This document shows positions 56,682 through 64,000 of a stretch of DNA of 64,000 nucleotides, piece after piece (position 1 is the first letter of the stretch; every line of letters begins with the position of its first letter). The notes beneath the pieces are model-generated. The model made no database searches. It was not told where the DNA came from and was given only the letters and a program-made list of their open reading frames with translations. The stretch covers positions 1-64,000 of the forward strand of contig CAILEP010000020.1 in the NCBI GenBank assembly GCA_903833275.1, in the 5' to 3' direction. Both the position numbers and the translations under genes were made by a program. The stretch is from an uncultured Bdellovibrionales bacterium (GTDB lineage Bacteria; Bdellovibrionota; Bdellovibrionia; Bdellovibrionales; UBA1609).

Positions 56682-57224
56682 ATGTACGCCATCATACGCA
56701 CCGGCGGTAAGCAATATACAGTTCGCCCCGGCGATCTACTTCGCGTTGAAAAACTGCCGCAAGAATTAGGTTCAGAATTTGAACTTGATGAAGTCCTTTT
56801 GGTTAGCGGTGACAAAATTCATGTTGGCGAACCCACAGTGAAGAACGCAAAAGTCACAGTTGTAGTTACTCAACAAGCAAAGTCGCCAAAACTGATCGTT
56901 TTTAAGAAAAAACGTCGCCAAGGCTATCGCCGTTTACACGGTCATCGCCAACTTTATACAGAGCTTTTCGTAAAATCGATTCAAGCTCCTGGTGGTGAAG
57001 TGAGTGAAGCTGAAAAAACAGCTCAGGTCATAGACCCAGCTAAAAAAGTTGCGCGACTTGCGAAGCTTAATCTTGCTGCAAAAACTCCAGAAGCTAAGAA
57101 AGCCAGAGAAGAGAAGTCAGCGTCATCGGCAGCACGAGCTAAGGCACCGAAGAAAAAAGCAGTAGCTAAGAAAAGTTCAGGCGGAGCTAAAAAAGCTCCT
57201 GCAAAGAAAAAGGCTTCTAAATAA
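56682..57224 (+). CDS. rplU: 50S ribosomal protein L21 with a long basic C-terminal tail
   Basis: 180 residues. The first ~103 are normal L21 (MYAIIRTGGKQYTVRPGD ... KKKRRQGYRRLHGHRQLYTELFVKSI). The remaining ~75 form an Ala/Lys-rich, histone-H1-like tail ending in repeated AKK/KKA units. GGAGG eight bases upstream fixes the ATG at 56682; the frame is open earlier but unsupported. Followed by rpmA as usual. Confidence 0.95.
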   Translation: MYAIIRTGGKQYTVRPGDLLRVEKLPQELGSEFELDEVLLVSGDKIHVGEPTVKNAKVTVVVTQQAKSPKLIVFKKKRRQGYRRLHGHRQLYTELFVKSIQAPGGEVSEAEKTAQVIDPAKKVARLAKLNLAAKTPEAKKAREEKSASSAARAKAPKKKAVAKKSSGGAKKAPAKKKASK

Positions 57225-57249
57225 GTCTACTTTAACGTGAGGTTAAGTC

Positions 57250-57516
57250 ATGGCATCGAAAAAAGCAGCGGGTAGTACAAGTAACGGTCGCGACAGTCAA
57301 AGTAAACGCCTTGGCGTAAAGCGCTTCGGTGGTCAAAAAGTTTTGGCGGGCACGATTTTGGTTCGTCAACGCGGCACTAAGTTTTTTGTAGGTCGTAATG
57401 TTCGTATCGGTCGTGATCACACGATTTATTCGGTCATTGCTGGCGAAGTTAAATTTGAACGCCACAATAAACAAAAATTTCGTGTGAGCGTATATCCAGC
57501 AACACGAGCTGCCTAA
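57250..57516 (+). CDS. rpmA: 50S ribosomal protein L27
   Basis: 88 residues: [29 protein letters not shown] is the conserved N-terminal arm that reaches the peptidyl-transferase centre. Ala/Ser follow the initiator Met directly, so the Firmicutes-type cleaved extension is absent. Standard neighbour of rplU and obgE. Confidence 0.97.
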   Translation: MASKKAAGSTSNGRDSQSKRLGVKRFGGQKVLAGTILVRQRGTKFFVGRNVRIGRDHTIYSVIAGEVKFERHNKQKFRVSVYPATRAA

Positions 57517-57522
57517 CTCCAA

Positions 57523-58755
57523 GTGAAATTCGTAGATGAAGTAACGATCGAAGTGGCTTCGGGTCATGGTGGGCCCGGCTGCGTCAGTTTTCGCCGCGAG
57601 AAATTTGTTCCGCGCGGTGGGCCGGACGGTGGTGACGGCGGCCGTGGTGGCAATGTCACGTTCAAAACGTCAACACGTCTACATTCACTTCTCGATTTAA
57701 AAATCAAAACTAAATATCGCGCCGAAGACGGCGAAAAGGGTGGCACTCAGAAATCCTCTGGGGCCGATGGCAACGATTTAACCCTTTGGGTGCCACCGGG
57801 CACAATTATTAAAAGCACCTCTGGTGAGATCATTCGAGACCTTGGCGCTGACGAAGAATTTGTGTTTCTGACCGGTGGTAAGGGTGGCAAAGGCAACCCA
57901 TTTTATAAAACCAGCGTCAACCAAGCTCCGTCGGTTGCGCAAAAGGGCTTGCCCGGGCAGGCGGCGACAATACACCTCGAACTTAAGCTTCTCGCCGACA
58001 TCGGTATTATTGGTTATCCGAACGCCGGCAAATCGACGCTGATTTCTCATATCTCGGCGGCAAGACCGAAAGTGGCCGACTACCCGTTTACAACGCTTGT
58101 GCCAAACCTCGGCGTTGTCAGATTAAATGAAGATTCGAATTTTATTGTCGCAGATATGCCGGGGCTAATTAAAGGCGCGCATAAGGGCGTCGGCTTGGGG
58201 ACGCGATTTCTAAAACATATTGAGCGTACAAAATGTTTTGTTCATGTCGTTGATGTCAGTGGCATGAGCGGGCGAAATCCCATGCAAGACTTTAGCGACA
58301 TTAATCGCGAATTGAAGATGTACGATTTGGCACATAAAGATGAAGACGATTTTGTTCCGCTTTCTGAGCGCGCCCAGATTGTTGCTCTAAACAAAGTTGA
58401 CGTCTTGGATCCAGCCGCAATTGAAAAAGTTAAAAGAGAATTTTCACGTATAAATTATAAAGTGGTCGAGATTTCAGCTGCCACCGGAAAAAATTTAAAA
58501 GATCTGATCTATTTAATGGGAGAGATGGTATTCAATGAAAAAGACGAAAGCCAAAAAACAAAAGGCAAAGTCGAAGGCCCCGGCAAAAAAATTGCCAAAA
58601 AAGTTGGCAAAAAAATCGGCAAAGAAATTAGCCAAGGCGCCAACAAAAAAATTAGCAAAACGCTTGCCAAAAAAGGCCGTGCGAAGGGCGCTAATAAAAA
58701 ATCGCCCGGTACCAAAAAAGCGACTGGTAACAAAGGCCCCGCAAAGAAAAAGTGA
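57523..58755 (+). CDS. obgE: GTPase Obg (CgtA) with a lysine-rich C-terminal tail
   Basis: 410 residues from GTG. The Gly-rich Obg fold (HGGPGCVSFRREKFVPRGGPDGGDGGRGG) is followed by a GTPase domain: G1 GYPNAGKST, G3 ADMPGLIKGAHKG, G4 NKVD, G5 SAATG. Obg helps 50S assembly. The GTPase core ends near residue 338; the last ~70 residues are K/G/A-rich with tetrapeptides KKIA, KKVG, KKIG. This tail is read in another frame from the same bases as the N-terminus of the next gene. The start lacks a clear ribosome site, so translation may be coupled to rpmA. Confidence 0.94.
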   Translation: MKFVDEVTIEVASGHGGPGCVSFRREKFVPRGGPDGGDGGRGGNVTFKTSTRLHSLLDLKIKTKYRAEDGEKGGTQKSSGADGNDLTLWVPPGTIIKSTSGEIIRDLGADEEFVFLTGGKGGKGNPFYKTSVNQAPSVAQKGLPGQAATIHLELKLLADIGIIGYPNAGKSTLISHISAARPKVADYPFTTLVPNLGVVRLNEDSNFIVADMPGLIKGAHKGVGLGTRFLKHIERTKCFVHVVDVSGMSGRNPMQDFSDINRELKMYDLAHKDEDDFVPLSERAQIVALNKVDVLDPAAIEKVKREFSRINYKVVEISAATGKNLKDLIYLMGEMVFNEKDESQKTKGKVEGPGKKIAKKVGKKIGKEISQGANKKISKTLAKKGRAKGANKKSPGTKKATGNKGPAKKK

Positions 58756-59794
58756 AGCTAACGTCAGCCGATCACTTGTACCGACCAACCCGTCTATTCG
58801 AATTGGTTTATTTGGCGGCACTTTTGACCCGATACACTTTGGTCACCTCAATAGCATCGAGACAGTTCTTGCGACGCTTGATTTAGACAATGTTTGGGTT
58901 GTTCCCGCCAATAAGAGCCCCAATCGTGAAACTGACCCCGGCCCAAATGCGAGTCAGCGACTTGAAATGGTGAAGCTTGGCCTAAGTTCATTGCCTCATA
59001 TTTTGGATAGAATTGAAATTCGCCACGAAGAACTTGATCGCGACGGCATCAGTTACACCATCGACACCTTGGCTCAGTTTCAAAAGCTTGAGCCGCAGGC
59101 CCATTTTTATCTAGTGATCGGCGCTGATCAGTTTGAGGTTTTTGACAAGTGGAAGGACTATAAAAAGATTCTACTAAATACGACGCTTGTCGTAACCTCG
59201 CGACCAGGCATGGCTTTGCCTATTGATAAAGAGGGCTGCCCAGCTTGGTTGGTAAAGGACATCAAGTCTTTTGAAGAGACGAAAATTAGACTCAAATCTA
59301 ATTCTGAAATTATTTTTGTTAAATTGAGGGATGTCGAGGCTTCTAGCACCGAAATTCGGCGTCGACTTCGTCGTCGTGAGAACGTGAGCTACCTGCTTCC
59401 GTCAGTAGTCGCCGAGTACGCTATTGCCAATCGTCTTTATGATTCAGAAACGAACATTCGCGATTTTTCAGAATTTGCAAAATTTTGCATCTCTGTCTTG
59501 AATGACAAGGGCGGGCTCGCCGTTGCGGGCTATGACTTGCGGCCACTTGTGCAGCCAGCAGAATTTTCTGTTGCGGCCTCAGGCACAAGCACGCGACATG
59601 CCCGGGCACTCTGCGAACATGTAATTAAAGAAGCTAAGGATCGATTCGGAATTCGGCCCCAAAGCACAGAGGGCATTCAAGAGGGTCGTTGGATAATTGT
59701 CGATTACGGATCTCTTATGATTCATGTTTTTTATGATTTTGTACGTAATGAATATAAAATTGAAGACCTTTGGGCAAAAGCCTCGCGAATATGA
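58535..59794 (+). CDS. nadD: Fusion of nicotinate-nucleotide adenylyltransferase (NadD) and ribosomal silencing factor (RsfS)
   Basis: 419 residues from the ATG at 58535, which has GGGAGAG about ten bases upstream. Residues ~88-300 are NadD: GLFGGTFDPIHFGHL nucleotide-binding motif and SSTEIRRRL; it makes NaAD in NAD synthesis. Residues ~308-419 are RsfS (Iojap/DUF143), ending EGRWIIVDYGSLMIHVFYDFVRNEYKIEDLWAKA, which binds L14 and blocks subunit joining. Elsewhere these are adjacent separate genes. Residues 1-75 are basic and overlap obgE by 221 bp. Other in-frame starts are TTG at 58592, 58604, 58664 and GTG at 58679; none lies after 58682, so some overlap is unavoidable. Confidence 0.9.
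   Translation: MKKTKAKKQKAKSKAPAKKLPKKLAKKSAKKLAKAPTKKLAKRLPKKAVRRALIKNRPVPKKRLVTKAPQRKSEANVSRSLVPTNPSIRIGLFGGTFDPIHFGHLNSIETVLATLDLDNVWVVPANKSPNRETDPGPNASQRLEMVKLGLSSLPHILDRIEIRHEELDRDGISYTIDTLAQFQKLEPQAHFYLVIGADQFEVFDKWKDYKKILLNTTLVVTSRPGMALPIDKEGCPAWLVKDIKSFEETKIRLKSNSEIIFVKLRDVEASSTEIRRRLRRRENVSYLLPSVVAEYAIANRLYDSETNIRDFSEFAKFCISVLNDKGGLAVAGYDLRPLVQPAEFSVAASGTSTRHARALCEHVIKEAKDRFGIRPQSTEGIQEGRWIIVDYGSLMIHVFYDFVRNEYKIEDLWAKASRI
58585..58680 (+). repeat. Degenerate 12-bp tandem repeat in the obgE/nadD overlap
   Basis: Eight consecutive 12-bp units, the clearest being AAAAAAATTGCC, AAAAAAGTTGGC, AAAAAAATCGGC and AAAGAAATTAGC. As 12 is a multiple of 3, the repeat gives periodic lysine tetrapeptides in both used frames: KKIA/KKVG/KKIG in Obg and KKLP/KKLA/KKSA-like in NadD. 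Confidence 0.85.
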
Positions 59795-60264
59795 AGATTC
59801 AACTCGCCAGGCTTCAAAATAAGTCGTGCGAGTGGGCCGAATTGGGCGCTAGAGATTATTCAAAAAAAATATCGGCGATCGTACAATTCGAAGAAGTTCA
59901 AATTAAATCAAAATCGGCTGACCGCGAGAGCGCGGAGGCAAAAAAACAAGCCGAGGGCGAATCGCTTTTGCGCTATGTTGAAGTGAGCGATCACCTTGTC
60001 TTGTTTGATGAAAAGGGTCGAAATTTCAAAAGTTCGCGAGAATTCTCGCAATTTTTTTTGAAAGTAATGGGCGCCGGAAAGAAGAGGGCCATCCTCGCGA
60101 TCGGCGGGCCGTATGGTTTTTCGGATGCAGTGCGGGCCCGCGCCAATGATCAGATCAGTTTTTCAGGGCTTACATTTAATCATCATTTGGCGCGCGTAGT
60201 AGCGCTTGAACAAATCTATCGAGCTCTTTCGATCTGGAAGAATCTGCCCTTCCACAACGATTAG
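59791..60264 (+). CDS. rlmH: 23S rRNA pseudouridine-1915 N3-methyltransferase RlmH
   Basis: 157 residues from the ATG that overlaps the nadD-rsfS stop (ATGA). SPOUT-class knot motifs are visible: LAIGGPYGFSDAVRARA (SAM loop) and FNHHLARVVALEQIYRALSI. The enzyme acts on assembled 70S ribosomes at the subunit interface. RlmH next to RsfS is a common pairing. Confidence 0.95.
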   Translation: MKIQLARLQNKSCEWAELGARDYSKKISAIVQFEEVQIKSKSADRESAEAKKQAEGESLLRYVEVSDHLVLFDEKGRNFKSSREFSQFFLKVMGAGKKRAILAIGGPYGFSDAVRARANDQISFSGLTFNHHLARVVALEQIYRALSIWKNLPFHND

Positions 60265-60292
60265 CGGCACGTGTTTTGCTAAAATTGAGTGA

Positions 60293-60991
60293 ATGAATTC
60301 AATCTCGAGACTATTGCAGAATGTGTCCGCAAGTTTACGACTTTGTCTGTATTGTGTCCGGCCGGCCAAGGCGAACACGCTGTTGTGTGAAGTTTGCGAT
60401 TTGAGATTCGAGGCGGGCCGGCGAAGAAACTGGGTTCGATTTCAGAGTGGGGTACCGATTTTATCGCTCTACAATTGGCATGATTCGGAGCACCCCGTGT
60501 ATCAACGGTTTGCCCAATCACTAAAGGGCGGTGGGGTGCCAGATATTTTTGCCAATATAGCCGCGGATATTAGTGAAATGCGGCTCAATTTCTACCCACA
60601 GATTTTAGAAAAAAATATTCTAAATTCCACCCACGGAAGATCGACTGCACCAATCCAGTTTGTGCCAGCGCCGGGCCGCTCACAGCGATTTCGAGATCAT
60701 GCAGAAGAGTTAGCATTTCAATTGGCGAAATTGTGGGGTGGCCAATACTGTGCTGCTCTAGCCAGAAAAGACGATTCTGGGCAGAAAAAAGCGACGGCCG
60801 AGATGCGGTGGCGACGACAGCGAGTAGTAGCGAATGAGATAAGCATTGATCGGGCGAGGCCTGTTGTTTTCATTGATGATGTCCTCACCACCGGCAGTAC
60901 CGCGACAATGGCTTATCGAGCGCTCGGTCGACCCGAGAAATTTGAAATTTGGACTGTGTTTTACCGCCCGCGCTTGCGCGCATTCAGCTGA
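60293..60991 (+). CDS. comF: ComF-family phosphoribosyltransferase-like protein
   Basis: 232 residues. An N-terminal pair CLYC...CEVC looks like a zinc ribbon, and the C-terminus has the PRPP-binding loop VVFIDDVLTTGSTATMA. ComF proteins support natural transformation in several bacteria, but the family is broad and the substrate is not known. Confidence 0.85.
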   Translation: MNSISRLLQNVSASLRLCLYCVRPAKANTLLCEVCDLRFEAGRRRNWVRFQSGVPILSLYNWHDSEHPVYQRFAQSLKGGGVPDIFANIAADISEMRLNFYPQILEKNILNSTHGRSTAPIQFVPAPGRSQRFRDHAEELAFQLAKLWGGQYCAALARKDDSGQKKATAEMRWRRQRVVANEISIDRARPVVFIDDVLTTGSTATMAYRALGRPEKFEIWTVFYRPRLRAFS

Positions 60992-61002
60992 TTGTGTATA
61001 AC
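60974..61002 (+). promoter_or_regulatory. Candidate promoter of lolA-rimO inside the end of comF
   Basis: TTGCGC (60974-60979), 17 bases, TATAAC (60997-61002), ending five bases before the first ATG of lolA. Transcription is expected to begin at about that ATG. Confidence 0.4.
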
Positions 61003-61007
61003 GCGCC

Positions 61008-61700
61008 ATGCTGATGAGATCGATGATTGTAAAAATTACAGCCATAGGGGCTATAGGCCTTTTTGGTATCGCCTCAAGTGCGGACAAAGCCAGGGGCTCA
61101 GTCGAGATTGGTCTTATTAAAGCGGCGTTAAAAAAATATCAGAATGCTGATGCAGTAAAAATCGATCTCAAGAAAACCATAAAGCTGGCGTTGCTCGACG
61201 AAGTTAAAAAATCTGAAGGTGTGCTCACGATATCTAAGGGGCAGCTACGGCTTGAAATTTTAAAGCCCGAGCTAACGACGCTGATCGTGACCAACAAATT
61301 GATATGGCTGATTACTCCGGCGCCAAAAGAGCTTGGTGGTAAAACACAAGTTTTGAAAATCACATCTCAAAGTTTTAAAAAGCAGGCGAAAGCGCCACTA
61401 GGCCTTCTGTTGGGTCGGCCAGCGGCGTGGGACCAGTTTGAAGTCATTAAGAAGCATGAATCTGAGAGCACCATCGAATACACGCTGAAGCCGAAGGGTG
61501 CCGATGTGGTGGGGGAAATTGTTGGGCTCAAAGTTGTGCTTGATAAAAAATCGAATGATCTTAAGGCGCTGACCTATTCGGATGATCTTGAAAATGAAAC
61601 GCACTTCGATTTTGCGATTGCAGACTTTAAGGCCAAAATAAATGGCGAGAGTTTCAAATATTCTCCGGCAGTGGATGCCGAAGTTACGGAGTACAAATGA
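61008..61700 (+). CDS. lolA: LolA-like outer-membrane lipoprotein carrier protein
   Basis: 230 residues with an N-terminal signal peptide (hydrophobic about 7-24) and the LolA/LolB half-barrel pattern (LKKTIKLALLDEVKKSEGVLTISKGQLRLEILKPELTTLIV). It would carry lipoproteins across the periplasm, in keeping with the many lipoproteins nearby. ATGs at 61014 and 61023 are alternative starts. Its stop overlaps rimO by four bases. Confidence 0.82.
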   Translation: MLMRSMIVKITAIGAIGLFGIASSADKARGSVEIGLIKAALKKYQNADAVKIDLKKTIKLALLDEVKKSEGVLTISKGQLRLEILKPELTTLIVTNKLIWLITPAPKELGGKTQVLKITSQSFKKQAKAPLGLLLGRPAAWDQFEVIKKHESESTIEYTLKPKGADVVGEIVGLKVVLDKKSNDLKALTYSDDLENETHFDFAIADFKAKINGESFKYSPAVDAEVTEYK

Positions 61701-63079
61701 AAACCGTGCACTTTGTTTCGTTGGGTTGCCCCAAAAATTTAGTTGATACAGAAATGATGTTGGGTGCACTAGGCCGCGACGGATATAAAATTGTCGAAAA
61801 CGCAGAAGAAGCCGATACCGTTATCGTCAACACCTGTGGGTTTATTGATGAGGCCAAGAAAGAGTCGGTCGAGAAGATTTTAGAAATGTCAGAGTTGAAG
61901 AAGACCGGCAAACTTAAAAACCTTGTGGTGGCCGGCTGCTTAACCCAGCGCTATAAAGACGAACTTGTTGAGGGCTTGCCTGAGGCTGATCTTTTCTTGG
62001 GCTCGGGGTCATTTCAAAATATTGATAAAATTCTACGCGACCGCGAACAGGGCTCAAAAGAGAAAAAATTTTTTAATTTGCCGACGTACCTTCAAGAAGA
62101 GTCGACCCCACGAATCAACTCGCAGCCAAAGCACCGCGCGTACTTAAAAATTTCAGAAGGTTGCAAAAAGCGTTGTGCCTTTTGTGCCATCCCGCTGATT
62201 AGGGGCAATCTTCAGTCGAGAAAAATCACCGGTATTTTAGGCGAGGCAAAGTTGCTCGTCGCCGGCGGGGTCAAGGAGCTGTTGATTATTTCGCACGACT
62301 TTACTGATTTCGGATGGGATTTGAAAAAAGCAGACGCGGGCGCAAAAGAGTCGCCGGTTGAGCTTTTAAGGGTGCTCTCGGAAGAGTCTGGGGCGCAGTG
62401 GATTCGAGTTTTGTATTTGTATCCAGATGGGATCACCCCAGAAATGATTGAGCTAATTAAAACTCGCCAAAATTTGGTGAAATACTTCGATATGCCGCTT
62501 CAGCACATTAACAATGAAATGCTGAAAAGCATGAACCGCCGAATGACTCACGAAGAAATATCGGTTGTACTGACGAACATTCGTCGCGAGATACCTGAAG
62601 CCGTTATCCGAACGCAGTTTATCGTAGGCTTTCCGGGTGAAACAGAAGAGCAATTTCAAGAGCTTTTGGCCTTTGTAAAAGAGCAAGAATTTGATCGCGT
62701 TGGTTGTTTTAAATACTCAATAGAAGAAGGCACGAAGGCGGGTTCGATGGCGGGTCAAATTTCGGAAGAAATCAAAGAGAGGCGCTTTCAGGCTTTGATG
62801 GCGGCTCAACGAAAAATCAGTCGACGAAAACAGAAAGAATTAATTGGTCGCGTGTTGCCAGTTGTGGTTGAGGGTTTCAGCGATGAAACAGAACTTCTTT
62901 TGCAGGGTCGAACTTCGCAACAGGCGCCTGAGATTGATGGAATGGTCTATATAAATGACGGTGTCGCAAAAACAGGTGAGATCGTTATGGTCGAAATTAC
63001 CGATGCGCACGATTACGATTTAGTGGGCAGAATATTGCCAACCCGAGCAAAAGAAATTACTCTTGAGGCAAGGGTTTAG
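61697..63079 (+). CDS. rimO: Ribosomal protein S12 methylthiotransferase RimO
   Basis: 460 residues, radical SAM methylthiotransferase that modifies Asp88 of S12. N-terminal cluster cysteines C11, C47, C81; radical SAM cysteines C156, C160, C163 (CKKRCAFC); C-terminal TRAM domain. SLGCPKNLVDTEMML is the form typical of RimO rather than MiaB. Coupled to lolA by ATGA. Confidence 0.96.
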   Translation: MKTVHFVSLGCPKNLVDTEMMLGALGRDGYKIVENAEEADTVIVNTCGFIDEAKKESVEKILEMSELKKTGKLKNLVVAGCLTQRYKDELVEGLPEADLFLGSGSFQNIDKILRDREQGSKEKKFFNLPTYLQEESTPRINSQPKHRAYLKISEGCKKRCAFCAIPLIRGNLQSRKITGILGEAKLLVAGGVKELLIISHDFTDFGWDLKKADAGAKESPVELLRVLSEESGAQWIRVLYLYPDGITPEMIELIKTRQNLVKYFDMPLQHINNEMLKSMNRRMTHEEISVVLTNIRREIPEAVIRTQFIVGFPGETEEQFQELLAFVKEQEFDRVGCFKYSIEEGTKAGSMAGQISEEIKERRFQALMAAQRKISRRKQKELIGRVLPVVVEGFSDETELLLQGRTSQQAPEIDGMVYINDGVAKTGEIVMVEITDAHDYDLVGRILPTRAKEITLEARV

Positions 63080-63097
63080 CAGCATCGGGAGGTCATC

Positions 63098-63175
63098 GTG
63101 AAGGTCAGCCCACTTTTGGCGGCGTTTGTTTTTTCGGCAGTTATTTTTTTTGTAATCAACGTAATATCTAGTTAA
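63098..63175 (+). CDS. 25-residue single-helix membrane peptide
   Basis: A GTG with GGGAGG (63087-63092) five bases upstream opens a 25-codon frame encoding MKVSPLLAAFVFSAVIFFVINVISS: a Lys near the start, then one hydrophobic helix of about 19 residues and a short polar end. It follows rimO by 18 bp. The good ribosome site and uniform hydrophobicity support translation; no family is known to me. Confidence 0.6.
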   Translation: MKVSPLLAAFVFSAVIFFVINVISS

Positions 63176-63193
63176 AAAAATAAAATTAACTAA

Positions 63194-63709
63194 TTAATTC
63201 GCGTAGTTATAAATATCTTTATAGTTGCGGCCGATTTCTTCTGAGTCGAGCCCATAACCAATTACGAAGCGGTCATCGATTGTTTTGCCAACATAATCCG
63301 GTTTTATCGGCAACTCTCGTCGCGCCGGCTTATCAAGTAGGGCAACGATTTTCAGACTTTTCGGGCCTCCGGCAAGTAAGCGACTTCGCAAAAAACTCAA
63401 CGTTCGTCCAGCATCGATAATTTCTTCGGCAATAATAATGTGCTTGTTGGTGATGTCGACGCTGATATCTTTCAGAATTCGAACGCCTTCACCTTTAGGT
63501 GATGTGAGGTGCACGAAATCAACAACGACCGGAAGGTGGATCTTGCGGACCAAGTCAGCCACGAAGAGGCAAGAGCCCTTTAATGGGCAAATTACTACGA
63601 TCTCTTGATTTGCATAATCTTTTTCAATTTTCTTCGCCAGAGATTGAACCATTTCTGCAATCTCATCAGCGGTAATGAACGGGACCATTTTGTCTTTCAT
63701 TTGTGCCAT
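63194..63709 (-). CDS. hpt: Hypoxanthine phosphoribosyltransferase
   Basis: 171 residues. The PRPP loop is IIIAEEIIDAGRTL (usual VxxVEDIIDTGxTL), the N-terminal phosphate loop CPLKGSCLF and the base-contact region KPDYVGKTIDDRFVIGYGLD are present. It makes IMP (and probably GMP) from hypoxanthine or guanine and fits with the phosphorylases upstream in salvage. GGAG six bases before the ATG. Confidence 0.95.
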   Translation of the reverse strand: MAQMKDKMVPFITADEIAEMVQSLAKKIEKDYANQEIVVICPLKGSCLFVADLVRKIHLPVVVDFVHLTSPKGEGVRILKDISVDITNKHIIIAEEIIDAGRTLSFLRSRLLAGGPKSLKIVALLDKPARRELPIKPDYVGKTIDDRFVIGYGLDSEEIGRNYKDIYNYAN

Positions 63710-63720
63710 AAGAAACTCCG

Positions 63721-64000
63721 TTAGAGATCGAGTTGGGGGTTGTTTAGTGAAGTGACTTGAATAGATTGGGCGAGGCGCAAATAGTCGCGAGCCGCTTGAT
63801 TCTGTGGTTCGTAACGAAGGGCGGCTTCCCAGTTCTCAATCGCCTCAGGGATTTGCTGCGAATCGAAGTAGCATTTGCCGAGCTTCAGTCGAGCTGGGAC
63901 GAAGTGTGGATGCTCGCGAACAATAAGGCGAAGTTCTCTTATTGCGAGATTTAAGTTTTGAAGAACAATATAACATTCGGCAATGCTGACCGATATTTCA
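63721..64000 (-). CDS. TPR-repeat protein, only the C-terminal end in the window
   Basis: The minus-strand frame is open from base 64000 down to the stop at 63721-63723, about 92 residues. Two TPR-like units are visible: ISIAECYIVLQNLNLAIREL and HFVPARLKLGKCYFDSQQIPEAIENWEAALRYEPQN, followed by a short tail ending NPQLDL. The gene starts outside the window. It lies 11 bp upstream of hpt and is probably co-transcribed with it. Confidence 0.82.
   Translation of the reverse strand, partial: EISVSIAECYIVLQNLNLAIRELRLIVREHPHFVPARLKLGKCYFDSQQIPEAIENWEAALRYEPQNQAARDYLRLAQSIQVTSLNNPQLDL

Noticed and set aside
63169-63192. TAGTTAA / TTAACTA inverted repeat between rimO and hpt
   Set aside because: Seven A/T-dominated pairs with a 10-base A-rich loop are too weak to call a terminator, though it lies at the right place between convergent genes.
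63757-63954. A plus-strand 65-residue open frame at the window end
   Set aside because: The minus strand here encodes clear TPR units with conserved spacing, so the plus-strand frame is a shadow.

Overview
The window is a densely packed, almost fully coding stretch of a Gram-negative bacterial chromosome. There are outer-membrane lipoproteins, a LolA-type carrier, an LpoA-like lipoprotein, a beta-barrel protein, TatBC and PilT. The order mnmG-rsmG-parA-parB-bactofilin is typical of sequence next to a chromosome origin. The overall gene content (split ATP synthase and complex I operons, many small secreted lipoproteins, nucleoside salvage, a DksA-like protein without its zinc cysteines) suggests a member of the Bdellovibrionota or a related deltaproteobacterial-grade lineage. 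That placement is inference, not proof. No rRNA, tRNA, CRISPR array, insertion sequence or prophage was seen.

Layout. 1-5.1 kb: end of mnmG, rsmG, a reverse-strand lipoprotein gene flanked by two parS-like palindromes, then parA, parB and a bactofilin in a coupled run. 5.2-11 kb: F1Fo ATP synthase genes b'-b-delta-alpha-gamma-beta-epsilon, without a and c. 11-15.6 kb: an outer-membrane barrel protein and, convergent to it, mfd. 15.7-23.1 kb: the membrane arm of complex I, nuoAHJKLMN. 23.1-25 kb: a patatin phospholipase divergent from a small HTH/coiled-coil protein, with three copies of a 10-bp palindrome between them. 25-31.7 kb, minus strand: lon, a DksA-like gene, an LpoA-like lipoprotein, a type II DnaJ and grpE. 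31.8-37.4 kb: hemW divergent from a two-module M16 peptidase, an unknown protein, tatB and tatC. 37.4-39.2 kb, minus strand: a secreted protein and two tandem fibronectin-III lipoproteins, one with a nonsense codon. 39.3-45.8 kb, minus strand: methylmalonyl-CoA mutase large subunit, propionyl-CoA-type carboxylase genes and asnS. 45.9-50.2 kb, minus strand: a subtilisin-like lipoprotein, trmO, purine-nucleoside phosphorylase and pyrimidine-nucleoside phosphorylase. 50.3-55 kb: acylphosphatase, a small membrane protein, a large zinc metalloprotease and pilT. 55-63.2 kb, plus strand: rng, rplU, rpmA, obgE, a nadD-rsfS fusion, rlmH, comF, lolA, rimO and a 25-residue membrane peptide. 63.2-64 kb, minus strand: hpt and the end of a TPR protein.

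The most unusual points are: (1) obgE and the fused nadD-rsfS gene overlap by up to 221 bp in different frames, over a 12-bp repeat that encodes lysine-rich tails in both; (2) two non-canonical parS candidates flank one reverse-oriented lipoprotein gene; (3) the metalloprotease has a full lipoprotein signal peptide that can only be reached from an ATT start or by a frameshift; (4) one of two tandem FN3 lipoproteins carries a single TTA-to-TAA change in its signal peptide; (5) several genes have a -10 box placed so close to the start codon that their mRNAs should be leaderless or nearly so.
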